From NCBI GenBank assembly GCA_037576195.1, contig CM075103.1, positions 15,934,001 through 15,998,000 of the forward strand: a DNA stretch of 64,000 nt, read 5' to 3'. Made by a program: the position numbers and the translations under genes. Origin of the DNA: Phytoseiulus persimilis. Taxonomy: Eukaryota > Arthropoda > Arachnida > Mesostigmata > Phytoseiidae. The notes under the pieces are model-generated. The model was not told the DNA's origin. It ran no database searches and saw nothing but the letters and a program-made list of their open reading frames with translations. Below are positions 1-12,700 of the stretch, piece by piece (position 1 is the stretch's first letter; the number at the start of each line of letters is the position of its first letter).

Positions 1-3000
1 GAATAGCGTGTAATCTGCGGATCGGTGTTCACATGCGACTGTCGACTCTGCTCTGCGCCCTTTAGGGAATCGAAGACTGGTTGCACTCCGCAAACTCTTT
101 CTCAATCTGTTTTCGTCACATCAGATGATCGGCGGCTGGCAGAATGCACGTGAGCGACTCATCGCGTGTCCCGCGCGGCAGTCTTTCGAGGAATGCACAC
201 GTGCAGACATAGCCAGAATTGTCTCGAGAACGCCCGGGTCAGCAAATTAGGACGCTTGGACTTCGCCACTGGAAGCTGAAAACTTCCCGTAATCCGTACT
301 CGAACAGGGACAAGATATGTTTTTTTTTGAACAACTCACAAATTCTGGAACCCATGGTTCACAGAAAGAACTGCGAGTGCGAAAAAAAGGAGAATGGGAG
401 AATATAGAGGAGCCATAGGGGGAAAAAGGCATCTTCGCACGACCCAGAAGAATAGAAAATTCAGCTGGAGTGAGGGGCTCATTTGGATGAAACCCACTAA
501 ACAAACCTATGGCTCATTGTCTGGAAGATGCGAGAGGATAGAAGTTTGAAATAGTTTGGGATTGTATAGATGTGCGAGGATAGAAGGTAGATTCGAACTG
601 AGCAGAACGATTGGTGAATAATTGGACAGAATAGGGATGTTGTTTGGGACTACGTCTGGCCACACTGACGGGGACCGAAAGGGGAGGAACGAGGGGAGAG
701 ATTCCAGTTGAAAATCTTCCATGGAAGTATCGGTAGAGCAGACAGAGGTCGGCGACCTTGTGTCGGAAGGACAAGGTTCCGAGGGAGGAGGACAGGGTCT
801 CATCGAGCGTTACAGGCTGAGCCGATGACATAACGAGCTCCGACAAAGATTGTTTAGATTCTGACTATTTCTGTTCAGGTAATCTGACGATGCAAGAAAT
901 CTTCAGGCGTCATCCAGTCCTAACTTACCCGAACTACTTGTCAGACGCGGGGGGAATCAGTTAATTTCAAACTCTAAAACTGCTCGGAAGGCGGTTGCCG
1001 CAAGGGCCATGAATCACGAAACTGCTGCTGAAGCGCAAGCAATTAACTTGTGGTGATTCGCTTGACTATGCGGCTTCTTCTTGCGGCTCGGGCAGAGTCT
1101 GACCAGAGGCCTCAGAACATTGCCGCAGATCAGCACACTTCATCATCAAGTTCCCATAATATTAGCACAGACGAATGTCTTCCCACTCGGGTTGTCTCAA
1201 GCGGTAGGGCAGAGTGAAAACGTTGGGCTCGCTCTGAGAATGGTTCCCGCGGTTCGCATCTTCTCGGCGAAGAATGCCATAAACAGTCTTCCGAGTCCAG
1301 AGAGGCCTCTCGCGGAAGGCTTACCGAGAGTGCCGAATGGGAGATCTGATCCGCGACGCCCGAGCCGCCGGTTTTTTGGCGATCCCATACGTTCCATAAC
1401 TTGGAAAACGCGAGCTCGTCGCCATTGTCGAAAGGGTTCAGCAATTGTGACGGTCGGTCTCTCCTGGGAAGAGAAAACTACTGACGCATCCATCGAAACT
1501 CATGATTTATATTCATGCAAAACGCATGCGGGCCGCCCGAGGCCTTCACCACAGCCAACTGTGAATGTAGACGAGGAACCAATGTCGCGATTGGATCAAT
1601 TCATGAGCCCGGATGTGCGACTGCAGGAACAGAAGTCGGAGAATCTCTGGGCCGAGTAGTCTTGGCTCTTTGAACGCTCTCAGGCGCTCAGAATCGTTGG
1701 TTAGGATCGACGGTTCCAACGCACATGCCGAAAGAGCTCAGTACCGGCCGGAAGCTGTGATGTAGAGTAACGAGGATGGATTTACCCCGTATCGAGGCGA
1801 TTCGATTTGAGAATCACGTCACACATTTGAGAACTACCCCGTCACTCAGCTGAGCCGAAATCCGTGTGAATATTCACTGCCTTATCTGGCGACGCGAAAC
1901 GTTACCCCTTGCGTAAACGCAGAAGATGTTGTTTTGCTTGATAACTCGAGTCAGACTGTACTTCCCTCAATTGGATCTAAGTGGGCCAGGTCAGTTGCTC
2001 ACGAGCGTCGGAACTACGCATGCTCCTCGGGCGGGCGGTTTGATTCTACTCCGAACGAAAAAGTTCGCAGTCCTTGCATGATCGCTCATTTCAGTGTTTC
2101 CATGAGCAATCACAAGATTTTGAGCCCAAGCGATTCAGATGAGCTGTATATCTCAATGCATGGTATGAAATAAGCCAACTGAATATTTATTTCGCCACAG
2201 CAGACAATGCTCCGCTCAAAATCTTGAGACCAGGCGGCTCACGTCAAGAACTCGACGATTCTCCTCCTCGTTCTCCGATGCGGACCCGTCGCCTGAGTTT
2301 CCCGTTGAGCCTGCACTCGCAACGTGCCGTCGAAGGATTCTCCATTTTTGCTATCGCAGCTAGCATCGAGGTCCTCGAGCTCAGAAATGATGGGACATTT
2401 CTCGGCACGGAGTGAGGAGGCAGCTGTTTGTTCCTATCTGAGTGGTTACTACACTCCGTGGTACTTGATGACAGTTCGCATCGATGAAATGGATATCCGC
2501 TCCATATCCACTAGTTGCACTCGAGGTGAGCAAGGCCCGCGAAGTGCGCTCCTGTTGCCACGGCGATTGACTCAGTCGTTCGGGAGGCTGATGGCTAGAA
2601 GCGCTGACATTATCTCCGCGAAAACTTCCTTGCGGGGGATACTCATGTAACGGGAAAAAAAAAACACGCTGAGGCGATTCACTCGTACTTTTGTCGTGTT
2701 CCAACTGGATCCCCAGATCGTCTCCTCACTCTGGGATGCACTCCTCAGGAAGTGTGTCCTTGAAGCCGGAGTTGCAAACAGTCAGGGTGGAGCCCTTCGA
2801 CCGTATGTGGATTCTGCGAGCGGATCGGCTGTTTTGAAGTCCATCGAGAATGACATCTCTGGCGGCTGCGATAGAAAAAAACCGAAGATTCTGACTTTCG
2901 ACGGTCTCGGCCTGCAGGCTCTGTTCCTTCCACACGCCTCTTAAGCTCCTCAGGGTTCGCCAATGTTCAGAATGATGATCATCTCAGGAGATGTATCCGA

Positions 3001-3618
3001 CACCCTGTGACGAATAAAAATAGAAGGTTTCCGCGGAACGATACGCGTGAAACACCAGAAGCCGGCCGGAACTCATCCAAAGGACGATTGTATCGTCGAT
3101 GCTTTGAGCCAGGCCGCCGATCCTACTCTGCATCGACAGCTTCCCATACCACACGGGGATGTGCTGCTCCGGTCCCGAGGTACGCTAGAATCTGTGGCTT
3201 ACCCAAGGGGGAAACTCCTCGAATAACTCCTCGAAAATATAGAGGAGGGTGGATTATATTTTATTTTGATGGACGAAAAAGTCCCGCGAGCATTCAGTCT
3301 TGTCAGGAAAATCCTCAAAGGTTTGAAAACAATGTTGGTTGCGTCATGAAAATCTCGCGAAGATGATCATCATCACATCCTCCCCCCCCCCCCCAAAAAA
3401 AAGAAGCCGGGAACGCCTCTGGCTAGAATCTGTGTCGCTGCCAGAGTCGAGTTGAATCCGACTGCTTATGAAGCAGCCTGAGATCGATGTGAATACAATA
3501 GAGCAACGAGAAAATAGGAGTCTGATCCCGCTTTCACAACTGTCGACCGAGTCGGTCATAATGTCGTCATCGGCGATTCCCGTTGCTTTTCGGGTTGTTC
3601 TGGCCCTTATTCGGCGTC
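1..3618. other. Gene-poor stretch, no gene recognised
   Basis: I see no recognisable protein family here. The longest open frame (1081-1659, +) opens at a non-ATG codon and has a biased, low-information translation. Overlapping frames on the other strand are equally long, which is what chance gives. A run of C followed by A lies at about 3380-3405. An upstream non-coding exon or promoter of the gustatory receptor at 3619 may lie at the right end, but no TATA box or splice site singles itself out. Confidence 0.5.
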
Positions 3619-4746
3619 ATGCAGAAGACACGTGTGGTGGAAGATTCGCTGGATTCGCGGATGTTCCGTCGAATGTACGCCGTGTACGGCATCAGCATCC
3701 ACGACGTCGTGTACGAAGGAGGATCGCTCGAGTCGAAACATCCGAACAAGCTGTTCTCCTTCGTTCGGATCCTGGTGCTGCTCACTTTCGTCACTTATAC
3801 CGCAGGCAGCACTCTCGTACTCTACGACTACGTGAGCGACAAGGCCTCATTGCTGGATTTCGTTCGGATTTCATACAACATCACCGCGTGCAGTACGATC
3901 CTGATGGGCCTGACAGTGCTGGGCCGAAACGAGAAGGACCTCTCGCGTATCCTGTTCCGATCCGATTTCTTCGCGAACGAATTCCATGCGCGACTCTTCC
4001 GCAAGGTGCTCCTTTGCAACGTGCCCTCGTTCACTATCGATGTGTATCTCGCCGTGGACGCCTTCTTGAAAGCGAGGTCCGCGATGATCATCGCCGGCTA
4101 CATCTGCGGCATCTACGTGTGGCAAGGACAGGTTGCGGCGTTCTGCATGTACATGCAGTGCCAGGCGCTGATCAGGAGCCAACTACAGCAGTTGACAGAC
4201 ATGGTACGAGCGAGTGCTTTCAACGAAGAGTCTGTCCGCCGGATAGCTCGCGCGAAGCAGTGCATACGGCATACGATCGAGCGAGTGAACGCCATTTTCG
4301 GCAATTTCTTGCTCGTTTACTACGTGAAAATGTTCATACTGATGACATTACGCATCGGTTCCATCATACTGTGGGGAACGGAGAATTATCTGCCGGTGTT
4401 CGTGAACACGGTGTTCGGCTCCAGCTTGGGCTTGCAGATAGTCCTGATGTACGTCACAACAGGAGTCGGCACCGACATCATCATCGAGTCCCAAAAGTTG
4501 GAGCGGTACCTGCTGCAGCCTCGAAGGACGTGGGACGATGTCCGGCACAGAGCCTTGATGGAAATTCGACGAGTGCTCAGATACCATGAATACTTCGATG
4601 CCTTACTGATCTCGGACAGCTTCGTCTATCAGAGAGCTTTGACGTTCGCCTTCCTGGGAACGATGTTCACGTGCGTAGCCATAATCCTCCAGTTCGACTG
4701 TGATATCTTGAAAATGCTGGAGCTCGCGAGATCAGATTTCGATTGA
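3619..4746 (+). CDS. Gustatory receptor-like seven-transmembrane protein
   Basis: This single-exon frame encodes 375 residues from the first ATG at 3619; the frame is open a little further upstream without an ATG, so a 5' exon is possible. The translation has about seven hydrophobic segments separated by short loops rich in Arg and Lys, the usual size and layout of arthropod gustatory receptors (350-450 residues). The C-terminus carries TCVAIILQFD, a variant of the family signature (T, Y, hydrophobic stretch, Q, F) in the last membrane segment. A central block with CGIYVW, FCMYMQ and LTDMV recurs in the receptor at 34318-35466, so the two are paralogues. Family knowledge says such proteins are ligand-gated cation channels in the membrane of chemosensory neurons, with the N-terminus inside the cell. 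The ligand cannot be told. An odorant or other orphan seven-pass receptor is the alternative. Confidence 0.85.
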   Translation: MQKTRVVEDSLDSRMFRRMYAVYGISIHDVVYEGGSLESKHPNKLFSFVRILVLLTFVTYTAGSTLVLYDYVSDKASLLDFVRISYNITACSTILMGLTVLGRNEKDLSRILFRSDFFANEFHARLFRKVLLCNVPSFTIDVYLAVDAFLKARSAMIIAGYICGIYVWQGQVAAFCMYMQCQALIRSQLQQLTDMVRASAFNEESVRRIARAKQCIRHTIERVNAIFGNFLLVYYVKMFILMTLRIGSIILWGTENYLPVFVNTVFGSSLGLQIVLMYVTTGVGTDIIIESQKLERYLLQPRRTWDDVRHRALMEIRRVLRYHEYFDALLISDSFVYQRALTFAFLGTMFTCVAIILQFDCDILKMLELARSDFD

Positions 4747-7700
4747 ATGCAACACGCTCGTCAAGAGGGGCGAGAACCGCCACGATCATGTCATTCTGGG
4801 TGAGCGACCACCGGTGGCGGAGCGCTTTGTCAGAAACAGCTCAGCGGTCACGCGACAGAAACCACTCGACCCGTCGTCTGCGCACAGACCCCGCGATAAT
4901 CCGTGCCGTGGACCTCCAGAAGGTTTTGCCTCCCGGAATGTCGGACGATTCCCCTGTCCCCTCACGCCCCTCAAACGCTGCCTGGCTTCGTAGCTTCCGC
5001 GCGACACTCAGAACAAGAGTATGGTACCCAAACCCATGGAAAATGCTGGTTTTTGTTGGATGAACTCCAGGAGCAAACAAAGTTCAGAGCTTGAGTCAAA
5101 GCCTCAAGGCGCTCCATTGATGCTCCGACTTGCTCGCAGATATCGAATCCCTATTTACGGCTCATGAAATTCGGCGCAATAACGGATTCACGGCATTCAT
5201 GCTTCAGAAAACGGTGGGTCCAATTAACGGAATTGAGGAATCGGGATCATTGGATTACGAAACTCTAACTGGATGGAGAAAAGCCATGGCTCATGCGTTT
5301 CCGTTCAAAAGAAACAGGAAGAACGGACTATCGTGCGCCGTTCGTGGCTTTTCCACGCTTCTCAACATCGCTGATGGGCCCGTGAAGACGAGGAATCCCG
5401 TCGTTGGAAGCAGCCAGCAGGCCGGGTGAGCTTGCAGAGCAACTGGTGAGTGAGCTATGCCGATGATTGCGAAATCAGAACACTTGCTCGAATTTTCCGA
5501 CTGATATGTTTGGACCGGTGTCCATGTCAACGAGGCGAGGATAGAGGTCTGGACATTATCTGGAGAGCATCAAATTTCACAACACCCGCTTGTCACATCG
5601 AGTATACGTAGCAGCACTGGTTTCCGCCGTGTGTACGAAAAGATATCCTCAATTGGATGAGGAGAATCAGCATGGCTGATCGTCGAGCAAATGCCCCTGA
5701 TGCTCGTGAAACCGCCAGCTCTGATTTTTTTCATCGGGGCTGATAATAGCGGCGATGAAACCCACTCGGAAACCCTGATCCGTGGAGCAGGGACCGTTTT
5801 CTCGGACTTTCTAATGGGATTTGCTCGTGGACGTGTTATGTTAACAGTGATCTCGATTTTTTATCTACTCAGTGATCAGATGAGATCAATGCGCAATATT
5901 AAGGAGCCTTCGGCACTCGCGAGGGATGTGCGAATGTCTAATTTCACACCCTTCGCGAACGAAAACGCACGAATGATTATCTTCGCGACTACCCCATCCC
6001 GTACATTTCAGTCCTGAATCATTAATAGTGATTCCGTGAATTGACTTCGCAGTCCGAGCGAGCACGGAAGAGACATATCAAATGACCTACATTGCTCTCA
6101 ATCAAGGCTCAAGTCGATGCTCTGTTGCATTGATGCGATTTCGCAAGTCAGCAGTAACGGCTGATTCCGTGAACCGTATCGAGAGATTTGATGTGTTGAG
6201 ATTCTGATTTTATTATACTCACCCATCACCGTTCTCAGATGAACTCTGCGGACTTACGGCCCGCCTTACGGGACCCGGGCCCGGATCCCAAGTCCTGGTT
6301 CTCAGTGCGGGGCACCGTTGGCGAAATTCCTGATCCTGTGCATCCACGTGTAACGATATACTTCGTCCTCGTTCGGCTGCTCTGAGAGCGCTAACGCAAC
6401 AACTGTGCTTTCTCCGTCCCAAGAAGACTTTCAACCTCCTCATCTTCGGGTTTCCAGAGGAGAAATTGTCGAAGAAAATGAACTCCGGGACACACGGAGC
6501 GTTCGATTCCCTGCGGAGAGAATCGCGTCTCGATCTGCACGACCGGCCACAGTAGCGCTCAACGACTTCGACAATGATTTTTGAGTTGTACTGTAGCTTC
6601 AGATAACTTCGGAGACGTCGTGTCCCAAAAGGAAAGATGGGATCGATCTGTTGCGCCAAGCGTGCTGAAGACTGCGGACTATCGGCCGCAAAATTCACGC
6701 AACTCATGCGTGAACCTCAGCGACACCTCAATCTGAATAGCCGGTCCGCGAGGCTGCTCTCGGACTCCGGAAGCGGACGGTCCCAGTTTCTCGTGAATCA
6801 GCCACCCTTCCCGTAGCGTTCACTATTCACTGATCCTGCATTACATGATCATCACGATGGGAATTGAGACCCGAGAGGAATCTCGCCCTACGATCCTGAT
6901 CCTGTTGCCTCTCGACGAGAAACGGGACTTTCGTTATAAGCCGGAGACAGGAACGAGATGCGAAGCTGGAGGAGGATAGAGAAAATCAGGACCGTACGTC
7001 ATCCACTCGAAAATGTGGGGGAATCCAGAAAACAGAGATATCGAGAGTCGATTAACAACGTCGAAATCAGGCCCGCTGTTGGCACCAGGAACCGGATTCA
7101 GCTTTGGAAGCTTTTTCCGTGGATTCGTCGTTCATTTAGGTAGCCATGATTAGTCGGATGATCAGCGGGCAACGCCCGCCCCTATAATTCCGGACAGCTT
7201 GGGCTCAAAGCCGCCGGTTTGAGCGGCATTTCAATCGCACACCGTCCCTCGACCAACTCGTCGCACTTCGAGGAAATCGCTTCCGTCGAGGTGCAAACAC
7301 AACGGTCCGAAAAATTGATTCTCACCCCTTCATTCATTCTGCGGTTACCTGTGAAGTGAGCCACGATTACTGTTTTTATTGATCTGGCCACAGCTCAGAC
7401 GCGTGTGGTTATTTCACAGCGCTCTTCTTTCCGTTGCATGGTTCTCCAGAAGACGTATCTTCTCGGCTGAGAATAAGTGATTCGAGAGCGTCGAAAGCGC
7501 TCAATCCACGTGTGGTTCGTCGCCCATCTGTCTTTAAGCTGAGTTTTGTTTTTTTAATTGGCAAGTGTTAGGGTGATGTTTGGGGCTTCCTCCGAGGACA
7601 CGATGATCACCAGAGCCTGGGAGATCAGGTGGTTTTCCGAAATTATCCCACAAGTCGCCTGGGATTGATTGCAATGGCGGACGGTTTCGAAAAAATCACC

Positions 7701-8394
7701 CGATCTCCGATGGGCTTCGATGATCACTTCCTTCTGCCGTTTTCGGTCCGTGAGGCTGCGACTGAAGTAGGAAATGATCACAATAGCTTCGGGGGAGGAT
7801 GAGCTTGGACGCACATCATCGAGTTTCCCGGTTCTCGAGCGAAAAGATGGAGCGTGTCGCCCGGATAAGCCGGAGACATTCCTCGCGAAAAGAGCTGCCG
7901 CGCTGATTTCAAAGTCGTTCTCTCCGTCAACGAGCGATCGTTGCGACAGACTCGATCCGAATAATTCCCCGGATCCCACGAAGCTCCCCGAACTCCGACG
8001 TCCATGGAGCGTCCGCTCTGAGAGCTTCATGCTCACACCACACAGGCTGAGGTGTTCAAAACGAGCTGCTGCTTTGACATGCAGCACGTCTGCCGATCGT
8101 CGCCTCCGCACCACAGAGCCCGACGAGTCGCCTCATCTCGAAGGAGAGATTCAGATTATTAGGTACGAGAGTGCTGTGTTGAATACTGGTAAACCCATAC
8201 GTGGGTCCGGAAATTTATTCATGTTGAGCACTAACAATAAATACATAGAAGATCACCGGATCAGGAGGAGATATTCAGAAGACAAATCAGCTCAAGCAAG
8301 AGCTCAGTCAGTCGGAGACACCCCAGGCAGGTGGTACTCCGAGAACAACTGTGGAGCCCATGTCGATTTTATATATCAGAGTCATTTATTTAAA
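4747..8394. other. Intergenic stretch, no gene recognised
   Basis: There are no family matches. A 162-codon ATG frame on the minus strand (6219-6707) and a 225-codon ATG frame on the plus strand (7774-8451) exist. The second overlaps the 3' end of TSC2 and an equally long minus frame. Neither shows a signal peptide, membrane segments, splice partners or repeats that would support it. The right end should contain the 3' UTR of TSC2. Confidence 0.45.
8385..8390 (-). terminator. Poly(A) signal of TSC2
   Basis: AATAAA on the minus strand starts four bases after the TSC2 stop codon (8395-8397). The 3' UTR would then be only about 20-30 bases long, unless a later signal is used. No second AATAAA on this strand was noticed close by. 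Confidence 0.5.
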
Positions 8395-9767
8395 CTACAG
8401 AACGGTGTTATTGTTTATCGATGCATGCGAAAGACTCGGGGGTGTCTCTAGAGCAGCCCGTTTCTGCAGTCTATTCCTCAGTCGTTTGATGAGTCTCAGA
8501 CGTTCTAGCCAGTTGTTTACGTAACTTTCTTCGCTCCGATGGATTGTGGACGCGATCTGTCAACAAAAAGCCCAAATCTCAGACTCAACGAGCTCGGCAC
8601 CTTGTTCTCTCACCGAAACTCTCCACCGCAACCGGTTTCAGGAAGCCGTAAACCGTTTGTCCGGGAAAATTTGACTCACGTTCATGTGGAGAGCGAGCTG
8701 TCTCGCATACTTCGGGAGTGCGTCGTCGTGGATGGCGCATCCGCGGGTCAACTCTTCGTCAGCCCCGATCTGGAAGAGCGTAGAAGCCTCACTTTAGATA
8801 CTCGGATGCACCTCAGACACCTCAACCTGCGGTCGGATTCCAGCGGGTCCGTTCTCAGTGTCAACCTATGCGAGGAGTCCGATGCCAGAGCCGCATGCTC
8901 CGCGGCACCTCCGGATCACTTCCCCGGGATCCACGGCGCCCCTGCGGCGCCAGCGTACTCGAGAGCCTGGATTTCGCCCCTGTTCCACTGTATCGAACAT
9001 TTTTCGCATGAATTTCCAGATGGAACCGAAGCCATTATTAGATTGCGACTGACCTCAGCTTGAAGCTCTTTGCGGAGCCAAACACGCACCATCGACGTGT
9101 TGTGGCACTGCGGTGTGATGATGATACACGCATGGAGAAACTGTGACTGTAAGTTGAGAGGAGGAAAAGTGTCACCATCGAGACACGATTCGAGAAAACG
9201 GGGGAATCCTAAGCATCGACCCCTACGCTGCAGGCTTACCCTGGCAGGTGGTACATATTCGTTCCCTGAATTGTTGTATACAATGACAACGAAGTCATTG
9301 CCGATGTGCTTTTTCTTCTCGGCGCATTGAGGGTCTGATTTCCGAGTTGGCATGAGCGTGGCAACGTGGAACATCACCTGCATGACGTCATCATGCCAAG
9401 CGATGGAGAAAGTGCCGTCCTCGCCCCATTTCGTATCCAGGCCTCCGTTGTAGATCGAGGCGCCGTCGATATCTTTCAGACAAACGTATGCCCCGAGGCC
9501 TTGCAGGAACTTCATGTACCTGGAGCGAGCCGAGCTCAGAACCACCGACAATGGATGTTTCAACGGCCTCAAATCGTTCTCAGAAAAGGTTCATCGGCGG
9601 CCTACTCACCTGCGACTTCCGAAAGCGTTGGACAACATGGCCGGCTCCACCATTTCCTGATCGGCGTCGACGTAGATCACGCCGATCTTGTGAGTCTCGT
9701 AGGCGAGTGTTCGGTCGAGAACTTCCAGAGAGTTGTTGAAATCATCAGCGTTCGGCGGGATCTGGAT
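8395..9767 (-). other. TSC2: RapGAP catalytic block of TSC2 (last five exons)
   Basis: Five exons join in frame: about 9767-9610 (left border uncertain), 9519-9240, 9146-9054, 8769-8680 and 8556-8395. They read through YETHKIGVIYVDADQ, LQGLGAYVCLKDID, WHDDVMQVMFHVATLMP, HIGNDFVVIVYNNSG, QFLHACIIITP, LPKYARQLALHMN and WLERLRLIKRLRNRLQ, in the order of human tuberin. The Asn of the GND triplet corresponds to the catalytic Asn thumb of Rap/Rheb GAPs and is intact. The C-terminus ends about 22 residues after the RLRNRLQ block, shorter than the human tail. All four internal splice phases agree, so this part of the model is firm. Confidence 0.93.
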
Positions 9768-12700
9768 TCGATCGGCGTTTATAGTCAAGACATTGAGATC
9801 CCTCCCGCACGCAGCCGAAATTCCACGCGGGGGCTTACCATCAAGGGCTGCGTAGGGCCGAAATTTTTCGTCGAAGTTCCTTCGATTCCTCGACCGGGCT
9901 CCTCGGCGAAGAGCCGATCGAAGATGAACAAGGGCGACAGACAGGCGCGATCTGTTGAACAAACTCCAGGCTCAAACATCACCATGCTTTTAGCGGCGCT
10001 CTCCCACGCATCGAATGCTGCCGACATGTCACGGCGTCGAGAAAATGAATCACCTGAGTAGGCGACCTCGTCCTTCCACGGGAAGAACTCGTTGACCTGT
10101 CTGGTGGGTGTCATGACAGATATCGTCTGAGCTCGGTCTCGGAACCCGAAACGATCCGAGGGCTCGGGCTGAGCGTCGGGCGAGAAGGTGATGTTCAACG
10201 CCGACCTCTTCGATTTCGGTTCCTCAGGAATCGATGCGATTTTTCTGCGGAAGGAGACGATAGCTGAAGGAGACCACGCCGCGAAAAAATCCACGATCTC
10301 TACGGGATGGCTTATCCGTTGCGTGGGACGGAACGATCGAGCGACTCACTCAATGCGAGGCGACTTCTTGTTTCCTTGGCGCTCCTTCTCGGTCATGGAC
10401 ACGGATCTCTGGATGAGAGGCTTCGGGGCGGGCTCAGTGGGGGACGAGGGCGCGGATTTTTGAACTGGGGGCGTGGTCGGCTCTTCCCTCCGAGAGCAGA
10501 GCTCGCTGTCGGTCTCAGAGAATCGCATCGAGGTGGAGAGGTTGACGAATATCGACGTGATGTCCGGAATGGCCACATCCTGAAACGAGACGGCGGGTCG
10601 GGTTGGATTGCGGCTCTGATCGGACTGAATGCGGAAAGATCGATGGCGCTTACGTGGAGCGGCATGGTTGAGTACAGATCGTTTTGCAGCCTCAATGTCA
10701 TCGACGTCACTCCAGAAGGCCTCCGCACGGTCACTTCGGCCCAGTTACGGCACCAGCAGTTGCAGATCCGATGGATGACCATCCCGCCCTCCGAGTTCCC
10801 GGAGCAGCTTGACTGCGGAAAATAGTTTCACCTCCGAATAACCGCTTTTGACCAAGGCGCGCTCGATCGGCACGCGCGAGAATGTAGGAGCACGAGCGGA
10901 ATCCACGTTCCTCCGACCGGAAGTCGTTCGTTACTCACCGCGAGAACACTTTCTGAAGATCCAGTGGAAATGCCCTGAGCGCTGTAGGCATGAACAGCCG
11001 TCTGGAGAGGAAAAGAGGAATCTTTCTCATTCAATCGGGAGGATTCTACCTCGATTTCTAGCGGGATACAAGACCCGCACGGAGGGCTCTTTCGAGGAGC
11101 AAGAGGGAACTCACTGGCTGGGTGAGTTGGGCATGTGTGTGTTGGTAGATGTGCTCATCCGAGCTGCATTTGATCTGTTCAGAGGCCTTGCTCCCCTTCC
11201 CGATCCCCAACTCGTCTCTGGATGCCACACTCATCGAGCGCGGAGCCAGTTCGGAACCGATACTTTTCAGTGATCTCTTGCCAGAGGACTCGGCTCCGTT
11301 GGCGCCGGGGCTGGGGGAGAGGTTCGCCGGGGTCGGCGCCAGGTTTTCGAACGGGCTTTGAGCCGGGACGTGCTGTGAACTAGAATGGGTTGACTTGCAG
11401 AGCTTGAGGCATTTGTCGCAAACTCCGCCGGAGTTCGCCGAGATGTTGGTCACGCAGCCCGACGTCGTTATGGTCAGGACCTGGAACGAGCCTCGATTTC
11501 AGCGACGGCGGTCTCCCGATCGCGGGGCAACAATGATGCCTTCGGATCACGACATCAGAGACAGCGATCGGAACCGGTTTTTCGGCGACTCACCTTGTTG
11601 CCGGCGACCCACGTGTTGCTCTGGCCTCCGTTGACCAGGAAGCGTTCCGCAGCGCTTTTACGCGGTTGCAGGGAGCACGCACCTGTGGTGGAACGAATCC
11701 TCAGTGAGCAACGGAACTCCCGATTGCGAGGCGCTCAGATTCGCAACCCTAATCGACCCGATCGGTAAACGGAAATCATACCGGAACCGGAAATCATACC
11801 GGAACCGGACGGAATACCAGCTACCCCGGGAGTTCGGAGACTCACCCTGCGAGTACTGCTTCAGAAAGTCATCGGCAGCCTCCACGAGTTCTTCTTGGAG
11901 CTGGACCGCCCCTGTGCCGGGCAGCGCTCCCATTTCGGTCCTGTCCCTCTGCCCGCCCATGTTGGCGGCCTTCCTTTCGTTCAAGCTTCCACTGCGACTC
12001 CTCTGTAGCGGCTCGAAGGAGTGCGCCGGCGCATTTTCCAGGTTCATGGTCCTGCGGGGAATCGGAGCGAAATTATCCAGAACCAGGAAAAAACACAGTA
12101 GGCAAACCGTGGCATCCTCCGAATTCTCCCCCCCCCCTCTCATCCGGTGGCTCTCCGAGCGGCTTTTCAGAAGGGTCCTGGAGCATCGTCCAAGCACCTA
12201 CCTGCTCTGATTCCGGAGCCGTTTCATGATGAACTGAGCGAACTCGGGTCGATACTCCGCTTTGCATTTCAGGAACCAGAGAGCGATGACGTGGTGTGCT
12301 AACGCGACGACATACCGGGAAAACCGCACGCTGTTCGTGTACGGCAGCGCGATAGCGAACACCTGCGGGCGATGAGAACGCCAATTACGTTGTTGAAGGT
12401 CGACATCCGTCGGGAGAGACCGCACGACACCGGATCGCTAGATCGGAGGCCGGGCGGGCGGGCTCACCTTGTTGTAATTCTCCTTTGTGAAAGACGAGAA
12501 GATTTCCGGCAGAGTGATTAAGCACGAGAGGAAATCGAGCACCGGCAGGGCAACTGCCTTGGTGTCTGAAACCTTGGCCAGCTTGTTGAGGACTTGGTCA
12601 CACTTGCGATACATTTGGTCTTGTAGTTGGAGAAGCACCAAAGTCAAACTGCGGATGCATTGGGGCGCTGCTTTTGAAGACATGCCGTGGACCAGAGTGT

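Noticed and set aside
1081..1659. 192-codon plus frame near the left end
   Set aside because: Opens at a non-ATG codon and overlaps long minus frames; no family features.
6219..6707. 162-codon ATG frame on the minus strand
   Set aside because: No recognisable motif, signal or splice partner; left as possible noise.
7774..8451. 225-codon ATG frame on the plus strand
   Set aside because: It overlaps the TSC2 3' end on the other strand and a minus frame of similar length. The translation shows no domain, and composition alone can explain it.
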